From an uncultured Planctomycetaceae bacterium (GTDB lineage Bacteria > Planctomycetota > Planctomycetia > Pirellulales > UBA1268), in NCBI GenBank assembly GCA_903958265.1, contig CAJBSQ010000574.1, positions 1 through 7,138 of the forward strand: a DNA stretch of 7,138 nucleotides, written 5' to 3'. Under the pieces are notes generated by a model, which did no database searches, was not told the origin of the DNA, and was given only the letters and a program-made list of their open reading frames with translations. The position numbers were made by a program, and so were the translations under genes. How positions within the stretch are numbered: position 1 is the stretch's first letter; each line of letters begins with the position of its first letter. This document shows, piece by piece, positions 1 through 6,541 of the stretch.

Positions 1-1
1 C

Positions 2-565
2 GCCGCGCTGCGAGCGATCCACAACATCACCATCGTCGCTCCGGCCGACAACGCCGAGACCCGCGACGCCGTCCGCGCCGCGGCCGCGGCAGTCCGACCG
101 GTCTACCTGCGGTTTGGCAAGGCCGCGATGTACGACCTGCCAGCCGGCGACGGCCCGCCGTTCACCGGCGGCCGCAGCCGACGGCTCCGCGAGGGCCGCG
201 ACGCGGCCCTCATCGCCACGGGCGAGACGGTGATCCATGCCGTGCTTGCCGCCGAGCTGCTGGCCGGCGAGGGGCTCGCCTGCCGGGTGCTCAGCATGCC
301 GACCATCAGGCCGCTCGACGAAGAGGCCGTGCGGGCGGCCGGCCGCGAGTGCGGGCTGGTGCTCACCGTCGAGGAGCATTCGATCCACGGCGGGCTCGGC
401 GAGGCATGCGCGGCTGTGCTCATGCAGGGGGGCGTGGCCGTGCCCTTCGCGATCGTCGGCCTGCCCGATGTCGACACCGTGACCGGCAGCCAGGCCGACA
501 TCTTCCGCCACTACGGGATCACGATGGAGGGACTGGCGGACCGGGTCAGGTCGATGCATCGCTGA
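2..565 (+). CDS. Transketolase, C-terminal part (5'-truncated; probably the small subunit of a split transketolase)
   Basis: The reading frame is open from base 2 and ends at TGA 563-565, giving 187 visible residues; the start lies left of the window. Residues 1-46 are the end of the pyrimidine-binding domain, with the VAPADNAET stretch (12-20) and VYLRFGKAAMYDLP (34-47). Residues 60-187 are the transketolase C-terminal domain, with ATGETV (72-77), SMPTIRPLDEEAV (98-110), VEEHSIHGGLGEA (123-135) and the end motif TGSQADIFRHYGIT (161-174). Transketolases are thiamine-diphosphate enzymes that move a two-carbon ketol unit between sugar phosphates in the cytosol. The short ending resembles the C-terminal subunits of two-gene transketolases rather than the classical single-chain enzyme, so I expect an N-terminal subunit gene upstream. 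Beside a sugar kinase and a RuBisCO-like protein, it could be an AptB-like apulose-4-phosphate transketolase subunit. That substrate is inferred from context; a general transketolase, or less likely a 1-deoxyxylulose-5-phosphate synthase relative, is the alternative. Confidence 0.93.
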   Translation, partial: AALRAIHNITIVAPADNAETRDAVRAAAAAVRPVYLRFGKAAMYDLPAGDGPPFTGGRSRRLREGRDAALIATGETVIHAVLAAELLAGEGLACRVLSMPTIRPLDEEAVRAAGRECGLVLTVEEHSIHGGLGEACAAVLMQGGVAVPFAIVGLPDVDTVTGSQADIFRHYGITMEGLADRVRSMHR

Positions 566-605
566 CCGCCCTCGCTGACCACATCCGGCCCAATGCCACT
601 CACCC

Positions 606-2102
606 ATGCCCCTCCTCCTCGCCATCGACCAGAGCACCTCGGCCACCAAGGCCGTGCTGTTCGACGACACGGGCGCGGTCGTCGATCGTGAGTCGCGATC
701 GCACGCCCAGCATGCTCCTGAGCCGCAGCGGGCCGAGCACGACGCCGCGGAGATCTGGGAAAACGTCCGCAGCGTGACCGGAGCCATCGCCCGGAGGCAG
801 TCGGACCGCCTCCACGAGCTCGCCGGCGTAAGCCTGGCCAATCAGCGAGAGACGTTCGTCGTCTTCGACCGCGGCACGGGCGCACCGCTGCGGCGGGCGA
901 TCGTCTGGCAGGATCGCCGCGGCGACGACCTCTGCCGGCGGCTGGCAGCGGATGGCAGTGAGGCCATCGTCCGCGGCCGGACGGGCCTGAGCCTCGACGG
1001 CTACTATTCGGGCTCGAAGAGTCGCTGGCTCATCGATCACGAGCCCGCCGTCGCCGCCGCCCTGGCGAAGGGCACGGCCGTCATCGGCACGATCGACGCC
1101 TACCTCGTGCACCGACTCACCGACGGCCGGGTCTGCGCGGGCGACTCCACGAATGCCAGCCGCACGCTGCTCTACGACATCGACCGACTGCGGTGGGACG
1201 ACGACCTCTGCAGGCTCTTCGGGGTGTCGGCGGCGATGTTGCCAGAGGTGCGGGAGAGCGGGGCGACCTTCGGCGAGACGGACGTGGGCGGAAGCCTGCC
1301 TCGACGCGTGCCCGTGGTCGGCGTGATGGGCGATTCACAGGCATCGCTGTTCGCGCAGCGGTGTTTCGAGCCGGGCTCTGGCAAGGCCACCTTTGGCACC
1401 GGCACGTCGATTCTTCTCAACGTCGGCGGACGGCGACCTGCGTCGAGCGGCGGCGCGGTGACGGCCTTGGCATGGGTGCTCGGCGGCCAGCCGACCTACG
1501 CGCTCGAGGGCCTGATCAACTCGAGCTCCGCGACCGTCGCCTGGCTGCAAGACCAGCTGGGCCTCCTCGCCGACGCCGCCGAGTCGGAGTCGCTGGCTCG
1601 TGCGGTCGATGACACTGGCGGCGTCTATCTCGTGCCGGCCTTCGCAGGCCTGAGCCCGCCCTATCCACGGGGCGACGCCCGAGCCGCGATCATCGGCCTC
1701 ACGACGCACAGTCGCCGGGAGCATGTGGTGCGGGCGGCGCTCGAGGCGATCGCGTACCAGATCCACGACGTGCTGGTGATGCTCGCAGCGCAGGGCGGCG
1801 TGACCCCGGCGACGGTGTTCGCCGACGGCGGGCCGACGCGAAACGACTTTCTCATGCAGTTCGTCGCCGACGTGACGGGCGTGGAGCTGACCGTGACCGA
1901 CGTGCCGGAATCATCGGCACTGGGCGCGGCCATGGCGGGGATGCTCGGGCTGGGCTGGGTCGCAGCGCCGGCCGAGTTCGCCCGCTTGCCGCGGTCGCTT
2001 CGCTCGTTCACGCCCCGCATGCCGCGGGCCGACGTCGACCGGCTACTCGCCGGCTGGCGCGACGCGGTCCGACGAGTGGTGCTGGAGCCCGCCGGACCGT
2101 AG
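606..2102 (+). CDS. FGGY-family carbohydrate kinase, glycerol-kinase-like branch
   Basis: The protein has 498 residues, the normal length for the family. It should transfer phosphate from ATP to a polyol or ketose hydroxyl in the cytosol. The N-terminal FGGY domain opens with the phosphate-binding strand LAIDQSTSATKAV (5-17). It has the glycerol-kinase motifs NQRET (79-83, with R81 and E82), VWQDRR (100-105, W101), GYYSG (132-136) and TIDAYLVHRLT (162-172). MGDSQASLF (241-249) carries the catalytic-base aspartate D243. The C-terminal domain has FGTGTSILLNVG (263-274), GVYLVPAFAGL (339-349), LEAIAYQ (379-385) and FADGGPTRNDFLMQF (405-419). The overall match is closer to GlpK than to xylulokinase, but two glycerol-pocket positions differ: the residue after the catalytic Asp is Ser (S244, Gln in GlpK), and the Phe of GTGCF is Ser (S268). 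The substrate is therefore probably not plain glycerol; apulose or another branched or four-carbon sugar fits the operon. It starts at ATG 606, 40 bases after the transketolase stop, with no clear Shine-Dalgarno. Confidence 0.95.
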   Translation: MPLLLAIDQSTSATKAVLFDDTGAVVDRESRSHAQHAPEPQRAEHDAAEIWENVRSVTGAIARRQSDRLHELAGVSLANQRETFVVFDRGTGAPLRRAIVWQDRRGDDLCRRLAADGSEAIVRGRTGLSLDGYYSGSKSRWLIDHEPAVAAALAKGTAVIGTIDAYLVHRLTDGRVCAGDSTNASRTLLYDIDRLRWDDDLCRLFGVSAAMLPEVRESGATFGETDVGGSLPRRVPVVGVMGDSQASLFAQRCFEPGSGKATFGTGTSILLNVGGRRPASSGGAVTALAWVLGGQPTYALEGLINSSSATVAWLQDQLGLLADAAESESLARAVDDTGGVYLVPAFAGLSPPYPRGDARAAIIGLTTHSRREHVVRAALEAIAYQIHDVLVMLAAQGGVTPATVFADGGPTRNDFLMQFVADVTGVELTVTDVPESSALGAAMAGMLGLGWVAAPAEFARLPRSLRSFTPRMPRADVDRLLAGWRDAVRRVVLEPAGP

Positions 2103-2162
2103 ACCTTCAGATCGTTTGTCACCCGCTGCCAGGGACGAAGAGCAGACACGAGAACCAGAGAA

Positions 2163-2169
2163 GAAGGGA
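2163..2169 (+). promoter_or_regulatory. Shine-Dalgarno GAAGGGA of the RuBisCO-like protein gene
   Basis: GAAGGGA ends six bases before ATG 2176. It decides this start over the in-frame TTG at 2116, which has no such site and would add 20 charged residues not usual for the family. It sits in the widest gap of the window (2103-2175, 73 bases), where I see no convincing promoter or terminator hairpin. Confidence 0.7.
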
Positions 2170-2175
2170 AGACGC

Positions 2176-3447
2176 ATGTCATCGTCGCGAATCATCGCCG
2201 AGTATCTCGTGGAGACGCCGGCGACCCTCGAAGCCGCTGCCGCGTCGATCGCGGGGGAGCAGTCGACCGGCACCTTCACGAGCGTGCCGGGCGAGACTGA
2301 GGAGCTCATTCGCCGTCATGGCGCGACCGTGGAGTCGATCGAGCCACTGGGGTATGCGGCCAGCCCGTCGCTCCCCGGAGCCGCCCCGCCCAAGGATCCC
2401 GCCCGCGGCTGGCCACGGGGCCGTGTCAGGATCAGTTTTCCCGCCACCAACGTGGGGCCAAATCTGGCCGCACTCACAGCGATGATCGCCGGCAACCTGT
2501 TCGAGTTGCGAGTCCTGTCGGGCCTGCGGCTGCTCGATTTCGAACTGCCTGCCGACCTCGCTGCCGAGTTCGCTGGACCGCAGTTCGGGATCGCGGGCAC
2601 GCGGCGGCTCGCGGGGGTCGAGGGCCGGCCGATCATCGGCACGATCGTCAAGCCGAGCATCGGCCTCACTCCACGGCAGACCGCCGACCTCGTTCGCACG
2701 CTCGCGCTCGCCGGCATCGACTTCGTGAAAGACGATGAGCTGCTCTCGAACCAGCCCTGTTCACCCCTCGCCGACCGGGTGAAGGCGGTGATGGCGGCGG
2801 TCCACGAGGCAGCCGAGACGACGGGCCGAAAGGTAATGGTGGCCTTCAACATCAGCGACCGCCTCGACCGCATGCTCGCGCACCACGACACCGTGGTCGC
2901 TGCCGGCGGCACGTGCGTGATGGTGAGCCTCAACGGCGTCGGCCTGGCCGGGGTCGAGCACCTGCGGCGGCACGCGACCCTGCCGATCCACGGTCACCGC
3001 AACGGCTGGGGGGCGGTGTCGCGTCATCCGGCGCTGGGCATGGAGTTTCGCGCCTATCAGAAACTATGGCGACTGGCGGGCGTCGATCAGATCCACGTCA
3101 ACGGCCTCCAGAACAAGTTCTGCGAGGCAGATGAGTCGGTGGTCCGTTCGATCGAGGCCTGCCTCGAGCCCTGCGGCCCCGTGCCCGCGGTGATGCCGGT
3201 GGTCTCGTCTGGCCAGTGGGGCGGCCAGGCACCGGAGACCTTTGCCCGGACACGCACGGTCGATCTCATGTATCTCGCCGGCGGCGGCATCCTCGCGCAT
3301 CCGGGCGGGCCGACGGCGGGGGTGACGGCCATCCGCCAGGCCTGGGAAGCGGCCGTGGCGGGAACGTCGCTGGTGGACTACGCGCGAGACCGGCTAGCAC
3401 TGCGGCAGTCGCTCGAGTTTTATGGGGCGCTGCCCCGTCCCGGCTGA
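2176..3447 (+). CDS. RuBisCO-like protein (form IV RLP), probable sugar-acid phosphate decarboxylase (OiaX-like)
   Basis: The protein has 423 residues, as expected for an RLP. The N-terminal RuBisCO domain has EYLVETP (9-15) and GEQSTGTF (27-34), where E28 matches E60 of plant RuBisCO, and AGNLFE (105-110), where N107 matches N123. The TIM barrel has GTIVKPSIGL (155-164; K159 matches K175) and DFVKDDE (182-188; K185 matches the carbamylated K201, D187 and E188 match D203 and E204). HGHRNG (272-277) gives H274 and R275, matching H294 and R295. IHVNGLQNK (306-314) gives H307 and K314, matching H327 and loop-6 K334. SSGQ (344-347) gives S345, matching S379; AGGGILAHPGG (368-378) is the phosphate loop. 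Differences are S161 for K177, W278 for H298 and Q347 for G381, which argue against a true carboxylase. The known role that fits is 3-oxo-isoapionate-4-phosphate decarboxylase, giving L-erythrulose 1-phosphate and CO2; the DUF1537 kinase 12 bases downstream supports this. Another enolising or decarboxylating RLP remains possible. ATG 2176 is chosen over TTG 2116 because of GAAGGGA six bases upstream and the usual N-terminus. Confidence 0.95.
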   Translation: MSSSRIIAEYLVETPATLEAAAASIAGEQSTGTFTSVPGETEELIRRHGATVESIEPLGYAASPSLPGAAPPKDPARGWPRGRVRISFPATNVGPNLAALTAMIAGNLFELRVLSGLRLLDFELPADLAAEFAGPQFGIAGTRRLAGVEGRPIIGTIVKPSIGLTPRQTADLVRTLALAGIDFVKDDELLSNQPCSPLADRVKAVMAAVHEAAETTGRKVMVAFNISDRLDRMLAHHDTVVAAGGTCVMVSLNGVGLAGVEHLRRHATLPIHGHRNGWGAVSRHPALGMEFRAYQKLWRLAGVDQIHVNGLQNKFCEADESVVRSIEACLEPCGPVPAVMPVVSSGQWGGQAPETFARTRTVDLMYLAGGGILAHPGGPTAGVTAIRQAWEAAVAGTSLVDYARDRLALRQSLEFYGALPRPG

Positions 3448-3459
3448 GGTGCCTTGGCG

Positions 3460-4752
3460 ATGGAACTGGCCTACTACGGCGATGACTTCACCGGCTCGAC
3501 CGACGTGCTCGAGTCGCTCGCGCTGGCGGGGATTGCCGCGGAGCTGTTCGTCACCGCGCCCGTGATGTTGGCCGTCCCGCCACGAGCCATCGGCCTCGCG
3601 GGGCTGAGCCGCACGTTCTCTCCCGTGGAGATGGAGGCGCACCTGCCGGCCGCGTTCACCTCCCTCGCCGCGGGGCGGCCCCGGTTCCTCCATTACAAGG
3701 TCTGTTCGACATTCGATTCGTCGCCCGCGGTCGGCAGCATCGGGCGGGCGATCGAGATCGGACGGCGAACGCTCCCTGCGCGATGGACGCCGCTGGTGGT
3801 TGCGGCCCCGCATCTTGGCCGCTGGTGCGCCTTCGGTAATCTCTTCGCGCGGTCGGGGTTCGACAGCCCGGCCTACCGGCTCGATCGCCACCCGACGATG
3901 AGCCGGCATCCGGTGACACCGATGAAGGAGGCCGATCTGCGGCTCGTGCTCGCGAGCCAGACCGATCTGCCCGTGACGCTCGTCGATCTTCCGACGGTGG
4001 AGCAGGGACCTGAGGCGGTGCTGGCCGCCGTCACGCTCGCCCGCGATGGCATCGTGCTCTTCGACGCGACGACGGCCGCCCACCTCGCGACGATCGGCCA
4101 CACGATCGACACGCTGCAGCGGCGAGAAGGCCGTTCGCTGTTCGTGGCGGGCTCGTCGGGCATCGAGGCTGCGCTGCTGGCGGCCAACGCGGTTGCACCA
4201 GACCACGGAGCCGACGCGGCCGCCACCGCAGCCGCGGCGTCCGGGCCGGTGCTCGTCGTCTCCGGCAGCCGCTCGCCGGTCACGGCCCGACAGATCGACA
4301 CGGCGCTGCACGAAGGGTTCGTTGACATACCGATCCCGGCCTCGGATGCCGTGGAGGCCGCCGACCGGGTGGTGGCCAGCGCAACTACCGCGCATCGCGA
4401 GGGTCGTTCCCTCATCCTGCGAACCGGTGACGGCGATTGGACCGAGATGGCCGGCGCGGCCTTGGGTAGACTACTCGGAGGACATGCCGCACGGATCCTC
4501 GACGCTGTGGGGTTCCGACGGGTCGTCGTTACCGGAGGCGATACGTCCGGCGAGGTCGCCCGGCGGATGGGGATTTCGTCGCTGCGATTCGCCGCCCCAC
4601 TCGCGGCCGGTGCGCCGTGGTGCCGCGTGGCCAGCGTGCACCCCGGGGTGGATGGCGGCGAATTCGCCTTCAAAGGTGGCCAGGTTGGGAAAGACGATTT
4701 TTTCGTGATGGCCCGGGATGCCCGCGCCGCTTCTTCAAGGATGTGTTCATGA
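3460..4752 (+). CDS. Four-carbon acid sugar kinase family protein (DUF1537), probable 3-oxo-isoapionate kinase-like
   Basis: The protein has 430 residues and both halves of the DUF1537 family. The sugar-binding N-terminal domain shows YYGDDFTGSTD (5-15), HYKVCSTFDSSP (78-89), PHLGRWCAFGNLFAR (117-131) and MSRHPVTPMKEADL (147-160). The nucleotide-binding C-terminal domain shows VVSGSRSPVTARQI (266-279), VVTGGDTSGEVAR (356-368) and FKGGQVGKDDFF (404-415). Family members phosphorylate oxidised four- or five-carbon sugar acids with ATP: OtnK acts on 3-oxo-tetronates, DtnK on D-threonate, OiaK on 3-oxo-isoapionate. The RLP directly before it suggests the OiaK role, making the phosphorylated substrate that the RLP decarboxylates; this is inference from gene order. 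ATG 3460 is 12 bases after the RLP stop, with a weak GAGG ten bases before it; TTG 3454 in frame is possible but less likely. The 3' end overlaps the next gene by ATGA. The last ten or so residues look like an unconserved tail. Confidence 0.93.
   Translation: MELAYYGDDFTGSTDVLESLALAGIAAELFVTAPVMLAVPPRAIGLAGLSRTFSPVEMEAHLPAAFTSLAAGRPRFLHYKVCSTFDSSPAVGSIGRAIEIGRRTLPARWTPLVVAAPHLGRWCAFGNLFARSGFDSPAYRLDRHPTMSRHPVTPMKEADLRLVLASQTDLPVTLVDLPTVEQGPEAVLAAVTLARDGIVLFDATTAAHLATIGHTIDTLQRREGRSLFVAGSSGIEAALLAANAVAPDHGADAAATAAAASGPVLVVSGSRSPVTARQIDTALHEGFVDIPIPASDAVEAADRVVASATTAHREGRSLILRTGDGDWTEMAGAALGRLLGGHAARILDAVGFRRVVVTGGDTSGEVARRMGISSLRFAAPLAAGAPWCRVASVHPGVDGGEFAFKGGQVGKDDFFVMARDARAASSRMCS
4737..4741 (+). 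promoter_or_regulatory. Shine-Dalgarno AAGGA of the sugar-binding protein gene
   Basis: AAGGA lies inside the end of the DUF1537 kinase gene, seven bases before ATG 4749. It fixes that start and supports translational coupling across the ATGA overlap (4749-4752). Confidence 0.7.
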
Positions 4753-5738
4753 ATCGCCTCATTTGCCTCCTGTGCCTGTCGCCGCTGCTGACACTGGCGG
4801 CCGGCGGCTGCACCAAGCCCGGCCCGGCCCCCACGGCCCCCGCTTCGGTAAAGCCCAAGGTCGCCGTGATCATTTCGACGCTCAACAATCCCTGGTTCGT
4901 CGTTCTCGGCGAGACGGCGAAGGCCCGCGCCGAAGAGCTCGGCTACGACGCCACGATCTTCAACTCGGAGAACGACACGGCTAAGGAGGCCTCGCACTTC
5001 GAAAATGTGCTCGCCGGCGGCTCCCAGGCGATCCTCTTCAACGCCACCGATTCCGACGGCTCGATCGCCAATGTCCGCAAGGCCAAGGCGGCCGGGGTGC
5101 CCGTGTTTTGCATCGACCGCGAGATCAATGCCACCGACGCCGCCGCTGCGCAGATCCTTTCCGACAATCATGGCGGCTGCGTCGCCCTGGGGCAGTATTT
5201 CATCGAGACGGTCGGCGAGCAGGGCAACTATGTCGAGATCATGGGCTATCTCGGCGACAACAACACCCACAACCGGAGCAAGGGCTTCCACGAGGTGGTC
5301 GACAACTATCCGGGCGTGAAGATGCTTTCCCAGCAGGCCGCCGACTTCGACCGGGCCAAGGCGCTGGAGGTCATGGAGACACTGCTGCAGAAGCACGGCG
5401 CCGCGATCAACGCCGTGTTCTGTGGCAACGACGCGATGGCGATGGGCGCCTACCAGGCGCTGGCTGCGGCAGGCCGCGACGACGTCAAGCTGTTTGGCTT
5501 CGACGGAGCCGACGAGGTGGTGAAACTCGTCGCGGCGCGAAAGATCGCGGCCACGGGGATGCAGTTTCCCAAGACGATGGCTCGGCAGGCCGCCGAGTAT
5601 GCCGATGAGTGGATCAAGGGAAAGCGAGACTTTCCACAGAAGGTGCCGGTCGCGGTGGAGGTGGTCACGCCCGAGACCGTAGGCCAGTATGGCGACTACG
5701 GGGCGAAGGAGGAGGAGCGGGCTCCGACTGCACAGTGA
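4749..5738 (+). CDS. Sugar ABC transporter substrate-binding lipoprotein, ribose/pentose type (RbsB-like)
   Basis: The protein has 329 residues. A lipoprotein signal peptide (MNRL, hydrophobic 5-18) ends in a relaxed lipobox, AAGGC, with the lipidated cysteine at C21. A Pro/Ala-rich linker (22-36) then precedes the periplasmic-binding fold (37 to about 310). It binds the sugar outside the cytoplasmic membrane and hands it to the permease. Ligand residues known from E. coli RbsB are all present at matching places: N47, W49 and F50 in STLNNPWF, D123 and R124 in CIDRE, R176 in HNRSKGF, F200 in ADFDR, N227 in GNDAMAMGA, D252 in FGFDGAD and Q272 in GMQFP. The one change is Trp for the first Phe. 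The ligand should be a ribose-like pyranose or furanose; D-apiose fits the operon but is not proven. The start ATG overlaps the kinase stop (ATGA) and has AAGGA at good distance. Confidence 0.95.
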   Translation: MNRLICLLCLSPLLTLAAGGCTKPGPAPTAPASVKPKVAVIISTLNNPWFVVLGETAKARAEELGYDATIFNSENDTAKEASHFENVLAGGSQAILFNATDSDGSIANVRKAKAAGVPVFCIDREINATDAAAAQILSDNHGGCVALGQYFIETVGEQGNYVEIMGYLGDNNTHNRSKGFHEVVDNYPGVKMLSQQAADFDRAKALEVMETLLQKHGAAINAVFCGNDAMAMGAYQALAAAGRDDVKLFGFDGADEVVKLVAARKIAATGMQFPKTMARQAAEYADEWIKGKRDFPQKVPVAVEVVTPETVGQYGDYGAKEEERAPTAQ

Positions 5739-5773
5739 GCATTTTCGCGCCCGGCAGTTCCGCGGGTTGGTCC

Positions 5774-6541
5774 ATGCCCCCGCGGCCTCGTCCTCGCTCC
5801 CACTGGCTCATCCGCGCTCTCGCCTGGGGTGTCGCCGGCCTCATGCTCGCGGCGGTGCTGTGGCGATTTCCGCTCGTGCGGCTGAAGCGGCTCGATACGA
5901 CCGCGGCCGTGGCCAGCGGCTTCGATCCGCGGGCCGAGGCAGCGCGGTTTTGGAGTGCCGACCTCGAGCCTGCATTCACTGGGGCGGCCGACGTCCGCGA
6001 GACGCTGGCTCGCATCAGCCGCGATCCCAGCGAAGCCTGCCGCGCGGTCGGCCGCTCGGTCGGGCTGAGCCGCAGCTGCCTCTATCTCGTGCGGGGTCGC
6101 GGGACGATCGTGGAAGTCGGGCCGGCTGAATGCCGGGTGACGCTCGACGGCGACCCCGGCGAAGCGGTCGTGCTCGCCACCGGGCTCGTCTTCGGCTCGG
6201 CAGTCCGCGACATCACGGGCACGATCGACCCCGCCTCGCGGACCGACTCCCGCGATCTCGCCGAACTGTCCAACGAGATCAATCACCTCGTGCACCGCAA
6301 GGTGATCGTGCCGCTCACGGCCGCCGCCACCGTCGGCGGCACGATCGAGTTCGTGGCCTGTGGGCAGGTGCAGGGGAAGCTCCCTGCGGGCCGGCCGTGG
6401 AAGCTGCTCCCGCTGCGGGCCCTGGTCACATCGGCAGCGCCCGCCTCAGACGCGACTCCACCAGTCGTGGCTCCAGACCGTGCGGGTTCAGACCGTGCGG
6501 CTCCCGTGAGCCCGGCCGCCGTCGAGGGAGACGGCGCATGA
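5774..6541 (+). CDS. DUF2291 family membrane-anchored protein, ABC-transporter associated
   Basis: The protein has 255 residues from ATG 5774. It has a basic N-terminus (MPPRPRPRSH), one membrane segment (about 11-30) and a soluble domain that should lie outside the cytoplasmic membrane. Recognisable DUF2291 features are GFDPRAEAARFW (49-60), DPSEACRAVGRSVGL (84-98), YLVRGRGTIVEV (104-115), LATGLVFGSAVRDITGTID (134-152), LAELSNEIN (162-170) and VPL (179-181), then a beta-rich stretch to about 218. The last 35 residues are Ala/Pro/Asp-rich and look disordered. The family's biochemical role is unknown to me. Its genes often sit between a RbsB-type binding protein and the RbsA-type ATPase, exactly as here, so a transport accessory role is likely. 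GTG 5735, which overlaps the previous stop as GTGA, would add 13 residues and give 268; I prefer the ATG because it gives a cleaner anchor sequence. Neither start has a well-spaced Shine-Dalgarno. Confidence 0.85.
   Translation: MPPRPRPRSHWLIRALAWGVAGLMLAAVLWRFPLVRLKRLDTTAAVASGFDPRAEAARFWSADLEPAFTGAADVRETLARISRDPSEACRAVGRSVGLSRSCLYLVRGRGTIVEVGPAECRVTLDGDPGEAVVLATGLVFGSAVRDITGTIDPASRTDSRDLAELSNEINHLVHRKVIVPLTAAATVGGTIEFVACGQVQGKLPAGRPWKLLPLRALVTSAAPASDATPPVVAPDRAGSDRAAPVSPAAVEGDGA
6475..6501 (+). repeat. 15-base direct repeat in the DUF2291 C-terminal tail
   Basis: CAGACCGTGCGG occurs at 6475-6486 and again at 6490-6501, a period of 15 bases. It encodes two in-frame copies of a five-residue unit (PDRAG and SDRAA) in the low-complexity tail, probably a small slippage duplication. 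Confidence 0.75.
6524..6530 (+). promoter_or_regulatory. Shine-Dalgarno GAGGGAG of the ABC ATPase gene
   Basis: GAGGGAG lies in the end of the DUF2291 gene, seven bases before ATG 6538. It fixes that start, whose ATG overlaps the DUF2291 stop as ATGA (6538-6541). Confidence 0.7.

Noticed and set aside
2116..2144. Possible promoter (TTGTCA) in the 73-base gap before the RuBisCO-like protein gene
   Set aside because: No acceptable -10 box at normal spacing (AGAGCA), so not supported.
2116..2175. Upstream TTG start extending the RuBisCO-like protein by 20 residues
   Set aside because: The extension is charged and not family-like, has no Shine-Dalgarno, and ATG 2176 has a good one.
2176..3447. 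True autotrophic RuBisCO large subunit
   Set aside because: K177 and H298 equivalents are replaced, no small-subunit or phosphoribulokinase gene is near, and the neighbours are sugar-catabolism genes.
3394..4395. A 333-codon open frame on the - strand
   Set aside because: Arg/Gly/His-rich with no motifs, fully antisense to the DUF1537 kinase; a GC-rich shadow.
4617..4748. Upstream extension of the sugar-binding protein frame
   Set aside because: It would hide the signal peptide and lipobox behind 44 residues and overlap the kinase deeply; ATG 4749 with AAGGA is clear.
3873..5396. A 507-codon open frame on the - strand across the kinase / binding-protein boundary
   Set aside because: It is antisense to two well-recognised proteins, has no family motifs and a composition typical of GC-rich shadow frames.
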